DNA from: Paralithodes platypus
Lineage: Eukaryota; Arthropoda; Malacostraca; Decapoda; Lithodidae
DNA: 64,000 bases
Assembly (NCBI GenBank): GCA_032716605.1
Contig: CM064569.1
Location: forward strand, 13,694,079 to 13,758,078
Direction of reading: 5' to 3'
The position numbers were made by a program, and so were the translations under genes. Shown here in pieces: positions 22,257 through 33,601 of this stretch. Position 1 is the stretch's first letter; each line of letters starts with the position of its first letter. Under the pieces are notes generated by a model. It made no database searches. It was given only the letters and a program-made list of their open reading frames with translations, and had not been told where the DNA came from.

Positions 22257-22775
22257 TATGTAAAGGCGATAGTAGGGTTGACTGGTGGGTGATAACTACC
22301 GTGTTTGATGAAGGAGAAATAATGGTTTGGTGGTTTCCACAGGTACGCCACGGTAGCTTTATCCGTTTCCTAGTCATTCAGGTGTGACATTAACCTCTTG
22401 ACACAGGGACAAGTGACTTAATTCTCCACTTTTGGTAAATGCACAATATTACCGAAAATTAGGGAAAGGTGTGAAACAAGCTGTGGCAAAATATTTTACT
22501 TATCCAACTGTTTGTTAATAAGTTATTCCCGAAAAAAACGATGCCACACGGCCTCTGAAACTCATAGTAGGTGAAACTTATTATAAGCATAATTATGCTT
22601 TTAAAGTTTTACTAATTTTGAGATATTCAAATTCTGGTCCTTTTCAAAATGCTCAGTGAGTGCCTTCGATCTTTGAGCATAACATAATTATATGCGAGCT
22701 ATATATGTGTGAATGCTTTGGGACACCTATGCAATGCCCTATATATCAAGTACTCATATTTTTTTAATATTCTAG

Positions 22776-23402
22776 GAATCAATATAATGTTCATCACCTG
22801 TGTGGTGTACACCATCACCCAGTACTACTTCACCAAGAAGAGAACCTGGTCCAACGCCATAGTAACGTCAGGGTATTGCGTGAGCGAGTTCACAATGCCA
22901 CTGTTGATTACCAAGCTGTATGAGGAATATGGCTACCGGGGCTCCACCCTCCTCACAGGTGGTATTATGCTCAACGTGTGTGTTGGAGCCATGTTCTTTC
23001 ACCCGGTGCATTGGCACAGTAAGAACTCTTCATCTAAAGAAGAGGATAGCACAACTGCAGTTGGTGAAACACAATTAAGGGAAAACACCATAAGAGAAAT
23101 CATAATAGCAACAGAAGACACGAGTAAGGAAATTACGAAAAACTCAAGCGACACACAGGTTGGAGTGAATAAAAGTACACCTGAAGCAAATGCAAAGGAA
23201 GGGAAAAACTGGCGACAAATATTGCGCCGAATAACAGCTGGGGCCCTGAGTAACATTATGCTACTTAAGTCTGCCACCATCGCCATCATCACAGTGATTG
23301 TGTCCATCAATTACTATGTGTTGGATAATGTTGCCCCACTTGTGCCCTTCGCCATGCTGGAAGTCGGCTTCACACAGGAGGATGCAGCTCTCTGTATAGC
23401 AG
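22776..23402 (+). CDS. MFS/SLC16-like transporter, internal coding exon (helices ~4-7)
   Basis: An acceptor, tttttaatattctag, ends at 22775, and a donor, CAG|GTTAGT, follows 23402. The exon enters and leaves in phase 1 and encodes 208 full codons. It shows three hydrophobic segments (INIMFITCVVYTITQYYF, then NAIVTSG...FTMPLLITKLY, then TLLTGGIMLNVCVGAMFF) and a long charged loop of about 90 residues, rich in E, S, T and K. A further helix around IAIITVIVSINYYVL follows. The order, the RTWSNAIVTSG segment between helices and the YEEYGYRGS motif match monocarboxylate-transporter-like MFS proteins, in which a large cytoplasmic loop joins helices 6 and 7. The substrate cannot be read from this. 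Exons for helices 1-3 and the start codon are not in the window or were not recognised. Confidence 0.88.
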
Positions 23403-26400
23403 GTTAGTATTATCCATGTCTATATATTATTCTGCCTATTATTCAAAGACTTATTGGAGCTTAGGAAAGACCAGTAGAATCAAAGACTTCCATGAAGTCT
23501 TATTGTATAATATTAGCTATAATACATTACATTGACACAATCATGCTTGAATGATTAAAGTAAAAATATTAGTTTCATTTGTAGATAATGTATCTTCATC
23601 AGCGATGATACCATAGTTTGTGTTTTCATTTTTTCACGCAAGTCTTTACTGCTTGTTGAATCCATGTAGTTTTCATTGTTGTCTGCGTACAACCAAAATC
23701 ACCGTAAGGTATTGTTTTCACTCTTATGTATGTGTGTGTGTGTGTTTTTGGTCACAAAATATCTTGAGAACAAAAGAATATATTTCAAAGAAACTTGTTT
23801 AGAACCTATATTTGGTCATCCCCCCAATTATTCCGTTACAGGCCAAGGAATCACCATATACTGTATAGTAGAGTATTATTTTGTGCAATGTTATTGAGGT
23901 GTGAATGTGAAACACCAATTTTGAAGTCAAATTGTGCTTATGAGCTACAAAACTATTCCATGTATCATCTATACTACTGTAATGCTAGTTTGCAACATGT
24001 GTACAGAACTCATACTGAGAAAGCTAGTTAAGCTTTATTATTAGAAAGAATATAACTTCTGTATAAATCGGGAGTATTGCATCATCACTCCAAGAGGCAA
24101 AGAGTGATGAATAGATAGCCCAAATTATGGAGCATGGACTGCAGGTGACAAGCCAATATGCACAGAATAAATCGAGAATGTACAGCTGGTGTAGAGCAGC
24201 TAGTGGTCCCGAGATCCTGCTCAGTTCAAGGTGTCAAATATGTTTACATAAGCACTGGGAGCTGTTACTGTGTCCCTTGAACAATTGAGGAGATGAGGGG
24301 TTGGGTCAAATGTATTAGTCTTTCTGTGTACCAGCCATAGCTTTGCTGACCCAAAGCCTTGACCTGGATGATTCCATTTGGGGACCTTCAGGTATATAGT
24401 GCATTACATCACTACACCCTCCTATGTGAAAATTTCTGATCAGCTAAGACATTTAATCTTTAGTGGAGATTACTTCTAAGTTGTCCTGTACTATTAATCT
24501 TGCACTTGTGTTTACTGGCTGTAAAGCTGAAAGCACAATCCAGCAATAGGGAAGTTAAGTTAAGTTGATGGCTCCTTCTGGCCTGGAGATGTGGTGAGTC
24601 TGTAACCTTGGGTCTTGAGAAAATATGCCTGGTTGGGCTGGTTCGAGGAAAGACACTCTTGCTGGTAACTTTGAGGGTCGGCCGTCCTATGACCGGTAGT
24701 TTTGAGGGTGATCTGCATTTTATATACTATTTCCAATGCTTTATCCTTATTAAATTACAATTACCAGTACTACTGCCAATTATTCGATTTTGTTTTGGTC
24801 TGTAAAGTACCCAACGAGAAAATTAATGGGTAAAAATAGTTTTTGTTATGCTTTTCCACCAAAATAACTTGGCCACTGCTAGTTCACCTACACTTAAAGC
24901 TGAGCCTAACTTCAAGATCAACAAGGAGAAAGGGCTCACCATTGTTGGTCTAGCTAAGTTCTCCATTGACATTATAGAGAATGTACTGTACATGGAGAAT
25001 ATGGATCGCCATTGATTGACTCCATTAATATATCATCAGGCACCCTGCAGTCCATTATTGTCTGCCTGCAGCCAACTGAGTGGAAGCCTGATGAACCAGA
25101 ACACCTGGACTGTCCTGGCACACCAACACCACCTGCATCTGATCATAGAGTACAGATTGGATAGAGAGGAAAGAAGACGCCACAAATCTGTAAATAGGGA
25201 TCCGCGCGTTCGAGAGATGGCAGCACGATCGCAAAGGACAATGGGAGGGTCCCCACAAAGACATTATATTGACTATCCTTGGTCCCCATTAATCCATAAT
25301 AATCCCTACCTTGTACTAATAACGCTATTAATAATCAATTGAACGTTATCCAGAGACTCTGCAGACATGACATAGTTAAATAGACATAAGTGGAGGCTAC
25401 TGTAAAGGCCAGTCATCGTGAAATTGTCGTCATTATGAGGAGGTACACAAGCAAACCTCCTCCAACACCCGCAATTGTTGATGTGAGATTCAGGAGTTGC
25501 CAACGTCAATGGTGGGACAAAATATCCCTAGATGTCATAAGTATAAATGTCCAGTTTTAGTGCTACTTTACAAATTAACATCTACATAACATGTAACATA
25601 ATATATATTCAAAATTACATTTTAATTCTTGTTGTGTTGCTTGAAGGTATACAGCTTGCATCATATATGAGAATGTTTTATAGTGTATATGTATACTTAA
25701 TGTTTTCATCGTGCTTATATATATCTAATTTATATTAAATAATGTACGAGTGTTTTTACCAACATTACTTAACTCTTAAATACGTTCCCTCTTTAATCTA
25801 TTGCTCCCTCGTTTTGCGGATATTCCCTTAACTGTTGTAACACTGCAGCAAGCCAGCTGCCAGGTGCACAGACTATCTATAATAAGGACAAGCCACTGAG
25901 GTGCTTTGGTTGTTGTACCGTACTACAGTGCTGCCACCAAATCCCTAGGACGCGCGGAAAAATAACCGAGCTTGCCTCTCTATGCAATCTGTACTCTATG
26001 CATCTGATTCTGAGGATGATGACTACTGACTCCGAAACACTCCTCCCTCTCCATTCAAGTGGAGGAGATGGGTTGGGGTCAGTTCCACACGGTACTCAAG
26101 ATTTGAAGTGCCTCCTAAAAATACCTGCCAAAAGGAATTAGAAATAAAATCTCCATAAAACTTTGTTAAATGTCTCAGTGTGAGTCCTTTTATCCAGTAA
26201 AATCCTCCTGTTTCAGTTATTGGTGCATCTAACCTGGTGCCCAAAGGCATTTTAACTCTATCGACAATATACTCCATCCTTGAAGAAAGAAAGTATGGAA
26301 GGATGGGAGAGACAGAGAGAGGGACTGGGGGGTTCCATTCATTAGTTATATTAATGGTTAGGAAGTGTAATAAAGGCTATGACGTGACGGCAGCAGAACA

Positions 26401-26604
26401 TTTTTGTTGCATCATAGGAGTTATGTCCATGGCGATCTCTGGGTTAACTACCAAGAGAGTTTGTGTGTCTATATAATGCTGCAAGGGTTTGCTTTACACT
26501 CGATACCAAATCATCAGATATTTTAGTGCGTTAAAGGTGGTATCACACAAATTATTTTCCGTCAGGTATATCATAATTCAGACACCGAGCATAATCTACC
26601 TTCA
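23403..26604 (+). other. Intron between first two visible exons, 5' part
   Basis: About 3.2 kb with no recognised coding or transposon domain. Simple features are a short (tgtg)n near 23731-23744 and scattered AT-rich tracts. A 108-codon open frame at 25016-25342 has no recognisable domain, and I treat it as chance. Confidence 0.5.
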
Positions 26605-27187
26605 ATCTAGTTTTCGATGCCAATATGAAAGAGGTTCAAAATAATACAATAATGAAACTTGCTCATCGAAAATTTGCAGAAGAAGCTCTTGTGTGACACC
26701 GGCTTATATTTTGTAATATTTGTTTTGCAGTAATACTTTGTCAAGGCCAATTTCCTAGATGTGCATACGATGATTGTTGTTTATATGGTAAAGTGTATTC
26801 AAGGTAACCTGGCAGGAATTGGTAAGCTGCCTTTCAATACTTCCTAAACTGTCTTACTAAACTACTCGTGTGACGCCGCCTATATTCATTATTGGCTATG
26901 CAAATGTAGAGAAAGATAACGTTACCAATTCCTGCCAGGTTAGGTTGAATACTCTTTAACATAATGAACAACAAACATCGTATGCATGTCTAGGAAATTG
27001 GTCTTGACAGAGTATAACCGGATAAAAACATTACAAAATATATGCCGGTGTCACACGGAAACTTCTGCACATTTTCGAAAGCAAGTTTTGTGTTTATTGT
27101 GTATGAGATTTTTATGTTGTGTATTGTTTTATGTTTCTGACGTGTTGTGATGTCCCTGTTCGGGCTCTGTCTCGAGTCGGCCACCCC

Positions 27188-27225
<38 letters not shown>

Positions 27226-27299
27226 CTGGGGAAGGTGCCAGAGTACATACATACATACATTATGTTGAACCTCTTTCATATTGGCATCGAAAACTAGAT
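26605..27299. mobile_element. Foldback element directly upstream of exon 2
   Basis: The left arm (26605 to about 26830) and the right arm (about 26920-27299) are inverted copies. The outer tips read ATCTAGTTTTCGATGCC and its complement, and the arms share gtgacaccgg and aattcctgccagg further in. The right arm is longer because it holds a nested insertion (27096-27262). The right tip ends 18 bp before the first base of exon 2. No target-site duplication was identified. Confidence 0.75.
27096..27262. mobile_element. Small insertion with A-run and (CATA)n, nested in foldback arm
   Basis: This segment has no counterpart in the left arm of the foldback. It includes gtctcgagtcggccaccccc, a 30-base A-run (about 27191-27220) and a (catacata)n end. 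A related module (tctcgatcggccaccccc on the - strand, next to (ATAC)n) lies at 33942-34030 inside another inverted-repeat element, so this is probably a small mobile family. I cannot name it. Confidence 0.55.
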
Positions 27300-27317
27300 A
27301 CACTTTTAACCCTGCAG

Positions 27318-27437
27318 TGTCTGGTGCGTGTAACATGTTGGCCAAGATAGGGTTTGCTCTGGTGACCTACTACACCACCATCAGGGTCTTGGTTGTTTAC
27401 ATCGCTGGCTCCACTGTCTCCGCACTCTCTATTGCAG
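27318..27437 (+). CDS. MFS/SLC16-like transporter, 120-bp coding exon (helix ~8-9 region)
   Basis: The acceptor, cttttaaccctgcag, ends at 27317; the donor, gcag|GTAACT, starts at 27438. Length 120 keeps phase 1 on both sides. The translation, VSGACNMLAKIGFALV...VLVVYIAGSTVSALSIA, continues the previous exon smoothly; SGxxNMLAK after a short loop is typical of the start of helix 8 in this family. Inverted-repeat elements lie 18 bp before and about 21 bp after the exon. Confidence 0.88.
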
Positions 27438-27458
27438 GTAACTATAGTCTGTTATTTC

Positions 27459-27639
27459 TAGGTTGGGCAGAAATCGTAACCCCTAACCTCTCATAACTCA
27501 AAAAGGACTAGAGTAATCGAGAAAATATTTCTACCAAATAGGAAGACTTGGCTAAGGAATAGGTGTATAATTGACAGCTCATTTGCTCTAGCCCTTTTTG
27601 TGTTATAGAGGTTAGAGGTTACGATTTCTGCCCAACCTA
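27459..27639. mobile_element. 181-bp foldback MITE just after exon 2 donor
   Basis: Arms of about 50 bp, taggttgggcagaaatcgta and its complement, lie at each end, with a short unique middle. No coding capacity. The left tip begins 21 bp after the donor site of exon 2. A target-site duplication is not clear. Confidence 0.7.
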
Positions 27640-27783
27640 AAATTAAAGGACTATAACAACACACCTTAGTGAACACCTCACCTCACATACTATTTAACAC
27701 TCATTGTACCGTGTTGAAACTAAGACTATAATATCTATTTTCGTGAAGTGTGCTAGTTTGCGATATAATAGAGTACATAATAT

Positions 27784-27951
27784 GTACACGCGACCAAAAA
27801 ACAATCTTTACACTAAAGCTCTAAACATTCTGGAAGTGGGTCGAAATCTTATGATAATACCTCACAGACGTATGTTTCACCCAATTCATTCCGTTCACAC
27901 TAGATTATTTACAGCTCACCAGTGTAAAGATTGTTTTTTGGTCGAGTGTAC
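27784..27951. mobile_element. 168-bp inverted-repeat MITE
   Basis: Arms of about 36 bp, gtacacgcgaccaaaaaac and its complement, flank an ~95-bp middle. It sits in the same intron, 144 bp beyond the previous MITE, and has different terminal sequence, so it belongs to a different family. Confidence 0.7.
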
Positions 27952-28221
27952 CTGTATATATAGAGAGAGGGTGAGAGAGAGAGAGATAGACCAAAGCAAC
28001 ACCAGGACTTGATAGAATATATTATACTACATACTAACAACAGCCTCGGAAGGGGTTAACCACCTTATTCGCTCAGACATTGAACCGATCTTATGAGGCC
28101 CTGATATATTCTGTTTGCTTCATGTTTGCCAAAATAGATGGCTGTATCCTATTTAAACACAACACATAATTTGCTTAGAGGGTGTTGTCACAATACATTC
28201 GCATATAGATTTGGTGAGTCC

Positions 28222-29214
28222 ATGTTTGCTACTATCGATCTTCAAGTCTGCCGGCTCTGCCAGCAACGAGAGAATTTTACAGTGAAATTAGATGAAGCCT
28301 ACAACAAGATCAACGTCCTCACCATGAAGCTGGAATCACTCCAAGAGTTTGTAACACTCAACGTTGGAGTACCACAAACTTCAATTGTCACCGCAACTCC
28401 AGCAGCCACCAACGCCCCAACGTCAACTGCCAACAATTCAACGTCTACAGTAGCCACTTCAGCTGATGTTTCCGATACTCAAGATACAAATAGTGACTCT
28501 CTTCCCCCTCAAGACAACTTCCGTGTCGTGAGGAACAACGTTTGCCCCAAGACCAGGAAACACATACCGATTACCGAGTGTCAAAACCGTTTCCAGATAC
28601 TCGCAGACTCAGATGACGAAGAGGAAATAGAAGAAGTCCGGCTCGTGGGAGACTCGATGATACGTGGTCAGCTCACAGAGTTTTGCGCCAGGGCACCTAA
28701 GACCAGGAAGCGTTTTTGTATCCCTGGTGGTGGTGTGGATGACGTAGTTGCAGCAGTTGACGAAGTATCAAAGCTGGCCCCTGCTAATACAATGTACGTT
28801 ATCCACGTTGGATCCAACGATGTACAGCGAACCCGGTCGGAAGATTTGCTTTTAAAGTACCAGCAGCTGATCAAGTCGTTTAAGGAGAAGTCATCAAGGA
28901 TCATCGTCTCAGGAATCGTCCCCCGGCTCGGTGTAGAGAGCCGATTTTACAACATAGCCACCAGCACAAATCGTTGTCTAGCAAACCTCTGCAGGAAGGA
29001 GAACGTGGGATTCGTCGACACCTGGGACAATTTCTACTACGATGACTATTTGTTTTCGGACGATGGAGTTCATCTAAACCAGGTGGGAGCAGCACGTTTT
29101 GGGCGTCTTCTCAACGATGCGGTGAAGGATTTTCGGAGAAGAAATCGACTCAGCACAGGACAACCAGGAAGGAGGACCGAAGACAGCGAGGACGGCAACC
29201 TACAAAGGAATTAA
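28222..29214 (+). CDS. ORF1 of CR1/L2-like LINE with SGNH-hydrolase-like domain
   Basis: The frame opens at 28138; I prefer the ATG at 28222. The N-terminus has a CxxC pair (VCRLCQQ) and a probable short coiled coil (KLDEAYNKINVLTMKLESLQ), then a Thr/Ala/Ser-rich linker. From about 28636 comes an SGNH-type fold: GDSMIRG (nucleophile Ser), HVGSNDV (oxyanion Asn), SGIVPR, and near the end DGVHLNQVG with the Asp/His pair. Such esterase-like domains are known in ORF1 of CR1-group LINEs, where they may help bind RNA or membranes. The frame is intact. The stop at 29212-29214 lies 27 bp before the first ATG of ORF2 (29241). Confidence 0.85.
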   Translation: MFATIDLQVCRLCQQRENFTVKLDEAYNKINVLTMKLESLQEFVTLNVGVPQTSIVTATPAATNAPTSTANNSTSTVATSADVSDTQDTNSDSLPPQDNFRVVRNNVCPKTRKHIPITECQNRFQILADSDDEEEIEEVRLVGDSMIRGQLTEFCARAPKTRKRFCIPGGGVDDVVAAVDEVSKLAPANTMYVIHVGSNDVQRTRSEDLLLKYQQLIKSFKEKSSRIIVSGIVPRLGVESRFYNIATSTNRCLANLCRKENVGFVDTWDNFYYDDYLFSDDGVHLNQVGAARFGRLLNDAVKDFRRRNRLSTGQPGRRTEDSEDGNLQRN

Positions 29215-29240
29215 ATACTAATCCGTCAAGAACCGCGAAT

Positions 29241-30371
29241 TTGGATAAAGCTCCACCAACACGTCCCAAATTCAAAACCGTCAGGGATAACGACCGAGGA
29301 CCGAGGACAGTCATGAATGTAAATGTAGATCCGACCAGAACCAAAAATTCGATGAAAGAACGTTCTGCGAGTTCTAAAACCGCAACTTTAAAGGTTTTCT
29401 ATGCAAACGCTCGTAGCATACGCAATAAATTTTCAGATTTAGAGGAACTAGTGTTTACAGAAAATTATGATGTGATTGGCATAACAGAATCTTGGCTCAA
29501 TACAGAAGATAGAGACTTTTTAGCAGAGTATTCACTTCCCGGTTATGTAATGTTTGAGAACAGCCGAATAAATAAAAATGGAGGTGGCGTTTTATTTTAT
29601 ATCAAAGAAAGTCTTAACCCGACCCTCGTGTCAAAACCTCAAATTGTGAACGTCGACACATCTTTTGTGCTAATAAAGAATAATAAAGGTACAAAAATAA
29701 TACTTGCGTTAATATACAGACCTCCAGCTCAATCAGTGCAAACTGACCGAGAAATTTACGAACAAATTGCAGATGTAAGTAACTCACAAGATACCGTAAT
29801 TTTTGGCGACTTTAATTTACCTGTGACCAAGTGGGGCGATACTCTTACTTCACACTCCGGAAATGACTTGTATACGAACTTGCAAGAGAGTTCGCTTTAT
29901 CAATTTGTTCGAACGCCGACCCGTGGTAATAACGTTCTTGATATTGTACTTGCAACAAAAGAAGAATTGATAGAGAATTTGAATGTTGGTGATGAATTCA
30001 GTAACAGCGACCATCGTACGATAACTTTCACTTTAAAGTTTACTAGTAACGAACCAAATAGTAGCATCGAAAAAGTCCCTAATTTCAAGAAAGCAAACTT
30101 CCATAAACTTAGAGCTATGTTTAAAGAAACTGACTGGAGCTTTTTAATTAACAATAACGACATAAATACATCTTGGAAATTATTCGAAACCACTTACCTA
30201 AAAGCAGTGCAAGACTGCATACCATCGAAAATACGGCGTCCAGGCCATAATAATAAGCCCAAATGGTGGAATAAAGATATTTCAAACTGCCTGCTTGCTA
30301 AAAAATTTGCTAATGATAGATTAAAATCCTCACAAAATGACGAAGAACGGGTGAAATTTGTAGAGCTATGA
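29241..30371 (+). pseudogene. ORF2 of LINE A1, endonuclease part, ending at in-frame TGA
   Basis: The APE-type endonuclease shows ANARSIRNK near the start, ITESWL (catalytic Glu), YRPP, GDFNLP (catalytic Asp and Asn) and NSDHRTI (catalytic Asp-His). After it comes a linker toward the reverse transcriptase. The frame ends with TGA at 30369-30371, followed by CGC. The coding sense continues in the same frame past the TGA (RKAKKLIKQSKK). The homologous place in copy A2 has the same TGA (38611-38613). Confidence 0.85.
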
Positions 30372-32193
30372 CGCAAAGCCAAAAAGTTAATTAAGCAAAG
30401 TAAAAAGACCTTAGAGTTACATATTGCGAATCAAAGTAAAACAAACCCGAAAGAATTCTATAGTTATATCAGAAAGAAAAAAGTAGTTACTTCAACTGTT
30501 GGACCGGTAGTCGATGAAAAAGGAGAATACACCAAAGACGAAGTACAAATGAGTAATGCCCTCAATACCTTCTTTGCATCAGTTTTTACAACAGAAGACC
30601 TCAGTGATTATCCCTACACCATCGCCGATTCAGATTGATAATTCAGATGTTCTAAGCAATATCACCGTTACAGAGAGAGAAGTATTGAATTGTTTAGATA
30701 AACTCAATGTAAATAAAATGCCAGGACCTGATACAATCTCGCCTAGAGTTCTAAAGGAAGCTAAGAATGAGCTCTTCAAACCACTGACATTACTATTCAA
30801 TAAATCCTTGCAGTCTGGAACTATGCCTGATCAGTGGAAGCTAGCCAACGTAACACCGATATTCAAAAAAGGCAGCAAATCCCTACCCAGTAACTATCGT
30901 CCAATTAGCTTAACCTCAGTTGTATGTAAAATGCTAGAAACGGTCATACGAGACAGACTCGTAAATCACTTAGAGGAAAATAACATACTTAAAGATACTC
31001 AACACGGCTTTCGTAAAAAACGTTCCTGTTTAACAAACCTCTTAGACTTCTTCCACGATATCCTCAACCTCTACGATGAGAGTAAAGCTGTAGATATTAT
31101 ATACCTTGATTTTCAAAAGGCCTTTGACAAAGTTCCCCACAAACGTTTACTGCTAAAACTAAAAGCGCATGGAATACAAGACGGTGTGTTGAAATGGATA
31201 GAAAATTGGCTCAGCAACAGAAAGCAAAGGGTAGTCATAAACGGTAAGGCATCTAAATGGACCAATGTAAGTAGCGGGGTACCCCTGGGATCGGTACTAG
31301 GACCAATTCTCTTTCTAATTTACATCAACGACATAGATGAGGGTCTCACCTGCACAATCTCAAAATTTGCTGACGATACAAAAATTGCAAATAGCGTACT
31401 CTCAAAAGAACAAGTTGACGATATGCAACACAATCTAGATAAATTGTCATGTTGGGCCCAAATTTGGCAAATGAGTTTCAATGCGGATAAATGTAAAGTA
31501 CTACATGTCGGATACCTAAATGAGAAAGCAAACTATTCGATGAATGGCACTCAGCTTAAGAATGTAAACAGAGAAACTGATCTGGGAGTAACAATATCGA
31601 GTAACCTAAATCTGAGTCAACAATGTTCAGAAGTTGTTAAGAAGGCAAACAAAATAATTGGCTTTATAGGCAGGTCATTTGAGCATAAATCCAAAGAAGT
31701 TATCCTAACCCTTTACAATTCCTTAGTCCGCCCTCTTATGGAATACTGCGTTCAATCCTGGTGCCCTTATTACCAAAAAGATATAAACAAGCTAGAACGA
31801 GTTCAACGTAGAGTTACCAAAATGATACCTAGCCTAAAGAACAAACCATATGAAGAGCGTCTTAGAGAATTAAATCTATTTCCTGTAACCCAGCGTAGAT
31901 TAGGAGGCGACTTAATTCAAGTGTTCAAAATCATCAAAGGCATCGACAATATGAACTGTAGTAAGTACTTCACTATCGACCAATCTAATTACACGCGGGG
32001 AAACGGTTGCAAAATTATTGGTAAATCTTTTAACTCGCACGAATCTAAGAATTTCTTCTTCAATCGAGTTGTCAACTTGTGGAATGGGCTTCCCCGAGAC
32101 GTTATAGACTGCAGCACCGTTGATTCATTTAAATTCCGCCTAGACAAATATCTCGCATCAAACCCGCGACTGACTGCGTTTGTAAATGAATAA
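30372..32193 (+). pseudogene. ORF2 of LINE A1, reverse transcriptase part
   Basis: After the TGA the frame continues (RKAKKLIKQ...SYIRKKKVV...) until a one-base insertion near 30608 (gtgattatccc here, gtgatatccc in copy A3). From there the frame of 30556-32193 carries the full reverse transcriptase: MPGPDTISPRVLK, NYRPISLTS, QHGFRKKRSCLTNL, DFQKAFDKVPH, LGSVLGPILFLIY and the catalytic FADDTK. The C-terminal region has LERVQRRVTKMI, EERLRELNL and WNGLPRDVI. With one frameshift and one stop the copy is probably inactive, though little decayed. Confidence 0.88.
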
Positions 32194-32414
32194 CTTTATC
32201 CTCCCCTCAGTTACTAACCCATATGTCCCCTACTAACTTCCTAGTCCTGCCACGTTAGTGGCAGGGCAGTAGTTCCCTTTCCAATGTTCCCTTACCCACT
32301 CTAAACCACTGTTTGGACACTTGATCCTCAGTGTTTTGGAGGACAAGCAGCCTAGAAGGGTCACTAGAACTGTTGTTGCTTGATTTCCTTTGTACTCCTT
32401 GTACTCCTTTGTAC

Positions 32415-33221
32415 ATATGGCTCGGAATTTTCTGTACAGTGAGTTAGAGAATATATTGAGGATATTTGTTTGGTGTGACAGTATGTGAAAGTAAAGGAAT
32501 GCTGAGATGACTGGCACACTGGTGTATCACTTGGGCTCAAACTCAAACATTTGGTTTGAAATCAATGACACCATACATTACTAGTGAGTATATGCTTATT
32601 TGCTCTACAGCACTTTTCAGAAGCAAAATTGTAAATGTATTTTCTAAATTATCGGTAAGTAAGATGCCTTAAACCATAACCAGGTTTCTAAAAACATGTC
32701 TTCATATATTTCAGTGAGAGTGAGCAGTAGTGGCAGAATGGTTTTAGCACTAGACTTGTAATTCTACGATTACCAGGGATTGAAATAGTAGTCAATTAAT
32801 ATTGTAGGACTATTATTTGTTCAGTACTTGCCTTATTATCAATACTTAATTTTATGCCCATCGACATTTCATAACAAATATCATTACTGTTGCCAACAAA
32901 CTGAGTAACCCCCTTGCTCAATATAGTCAGCATCTGTATGAATCTAGGCTCGTGGTATATTGTGTGTAGGCAGTTTTTTCTGTTTTTCTTTGTTTTTCCT
33001 ACATGCAAAATAAGTAACACCCCGTGCTTAACATTAAACATCAATTACAAACCCCAATGTACTTGAATATACTAATGAAAACATAAGGTCCTCAGAAAAA
33101 TGAGACACACAATAGTGGTGATATCAATGAAGATGCGAACAATATTGCTGATAATAATTAAGATATTAAAAGTAAGGATGGTAGTAATGATGATACAACA
33201 AATGATAACAATACTGAATAT
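32415..33221. other. Intron sequence without recognised feature
   Basis: AT-rich. A degenerate tRNA-SINE-like fragment may lie at 32733-32795 (gtggcagaatggttttagca...). The segment around 33000-33100 resembles 33222-33300 (both with acaaaccccaatg and actaatgaaa), so a second, worn SINE copy is likely there. Confidence 0.4.
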
Positions 33222-33431
33222 TAAGTTACACCCCTTTCTTAACTTTACAAACCCCAATGCACTGGAATAAACTAATGAAAGAATATGATCCTCCTGGGAT
33301 TCGGACTCGGGACACCACACCCAGAACATAAGCATCTAAACCATTACACCACCAACACAGTTAAAGATTAAGTACACGATCACGATTAGGTTCCATTTTC
33401 GAATTCTGGATATTAATCTAATCATGTAGTT
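33222..33431 (-). mobile_element. tRNA-derived SINE plus flank, duplicated at 35.7 kb
   Basis: On the - strand it reads like a tRNA head: ggtggtgtaatggtttag (A-box region) near 33335-33355, and a B-box-like segment at 33294-33310. A body (caaaccccaatg, aaactaatgaaag) follows. The same order recurs at 35640-35780. The 70 bp on the head side (33361-33431, ending tggatattaatctaatcatg) also recur at 35776-35847, so the repeat is longer than the SINE alone. Confidence 0.6.
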
Positions 33432-33601
33432 AAACTCAATTGCATTATGGATAACGTAATGTTTTAGTGAGAGGAAAGAACAAACTCTTCAGAGTTTAAG
33501 ATACCTAAGTGTAATGAGCTGATAAATGCATATAATAATGACTATGATAGTTATGATGATTCTGGTTGTGATGATGATACTAATAATAACAATGATATTA
33601 A

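Larger units (their letters stand above)
28140..32414 (+). mobile_element. CR1/L2-like LINE, copy A1 (almost full length)
   Basis: A two-ORF non-LTR retrotransposon in the sense orientation within the transporter intron. ORF1 (28222-29214) has an SGNH-hydrolase-like domain. ORF2 has an APE endonuclease (29241-30371) and a reverse transcriptase (about 30556-32193). The 3' untranslated part ends in tandem copies of a 10-bp unit, TTTGTACTCC (about 32388-32414), instead of poly(A). Related copies are at 37214-43345 (A2) and 48802-50872 (A3). The exact 5' end is uncertain. Confidence 0.88.

Noticed and set aside
25016..25342. 108-codon open frame in the intron
   Set aside because: No recognisable domain, no flanking splice signals in agreement with the gene frame, and unremarkable composition.
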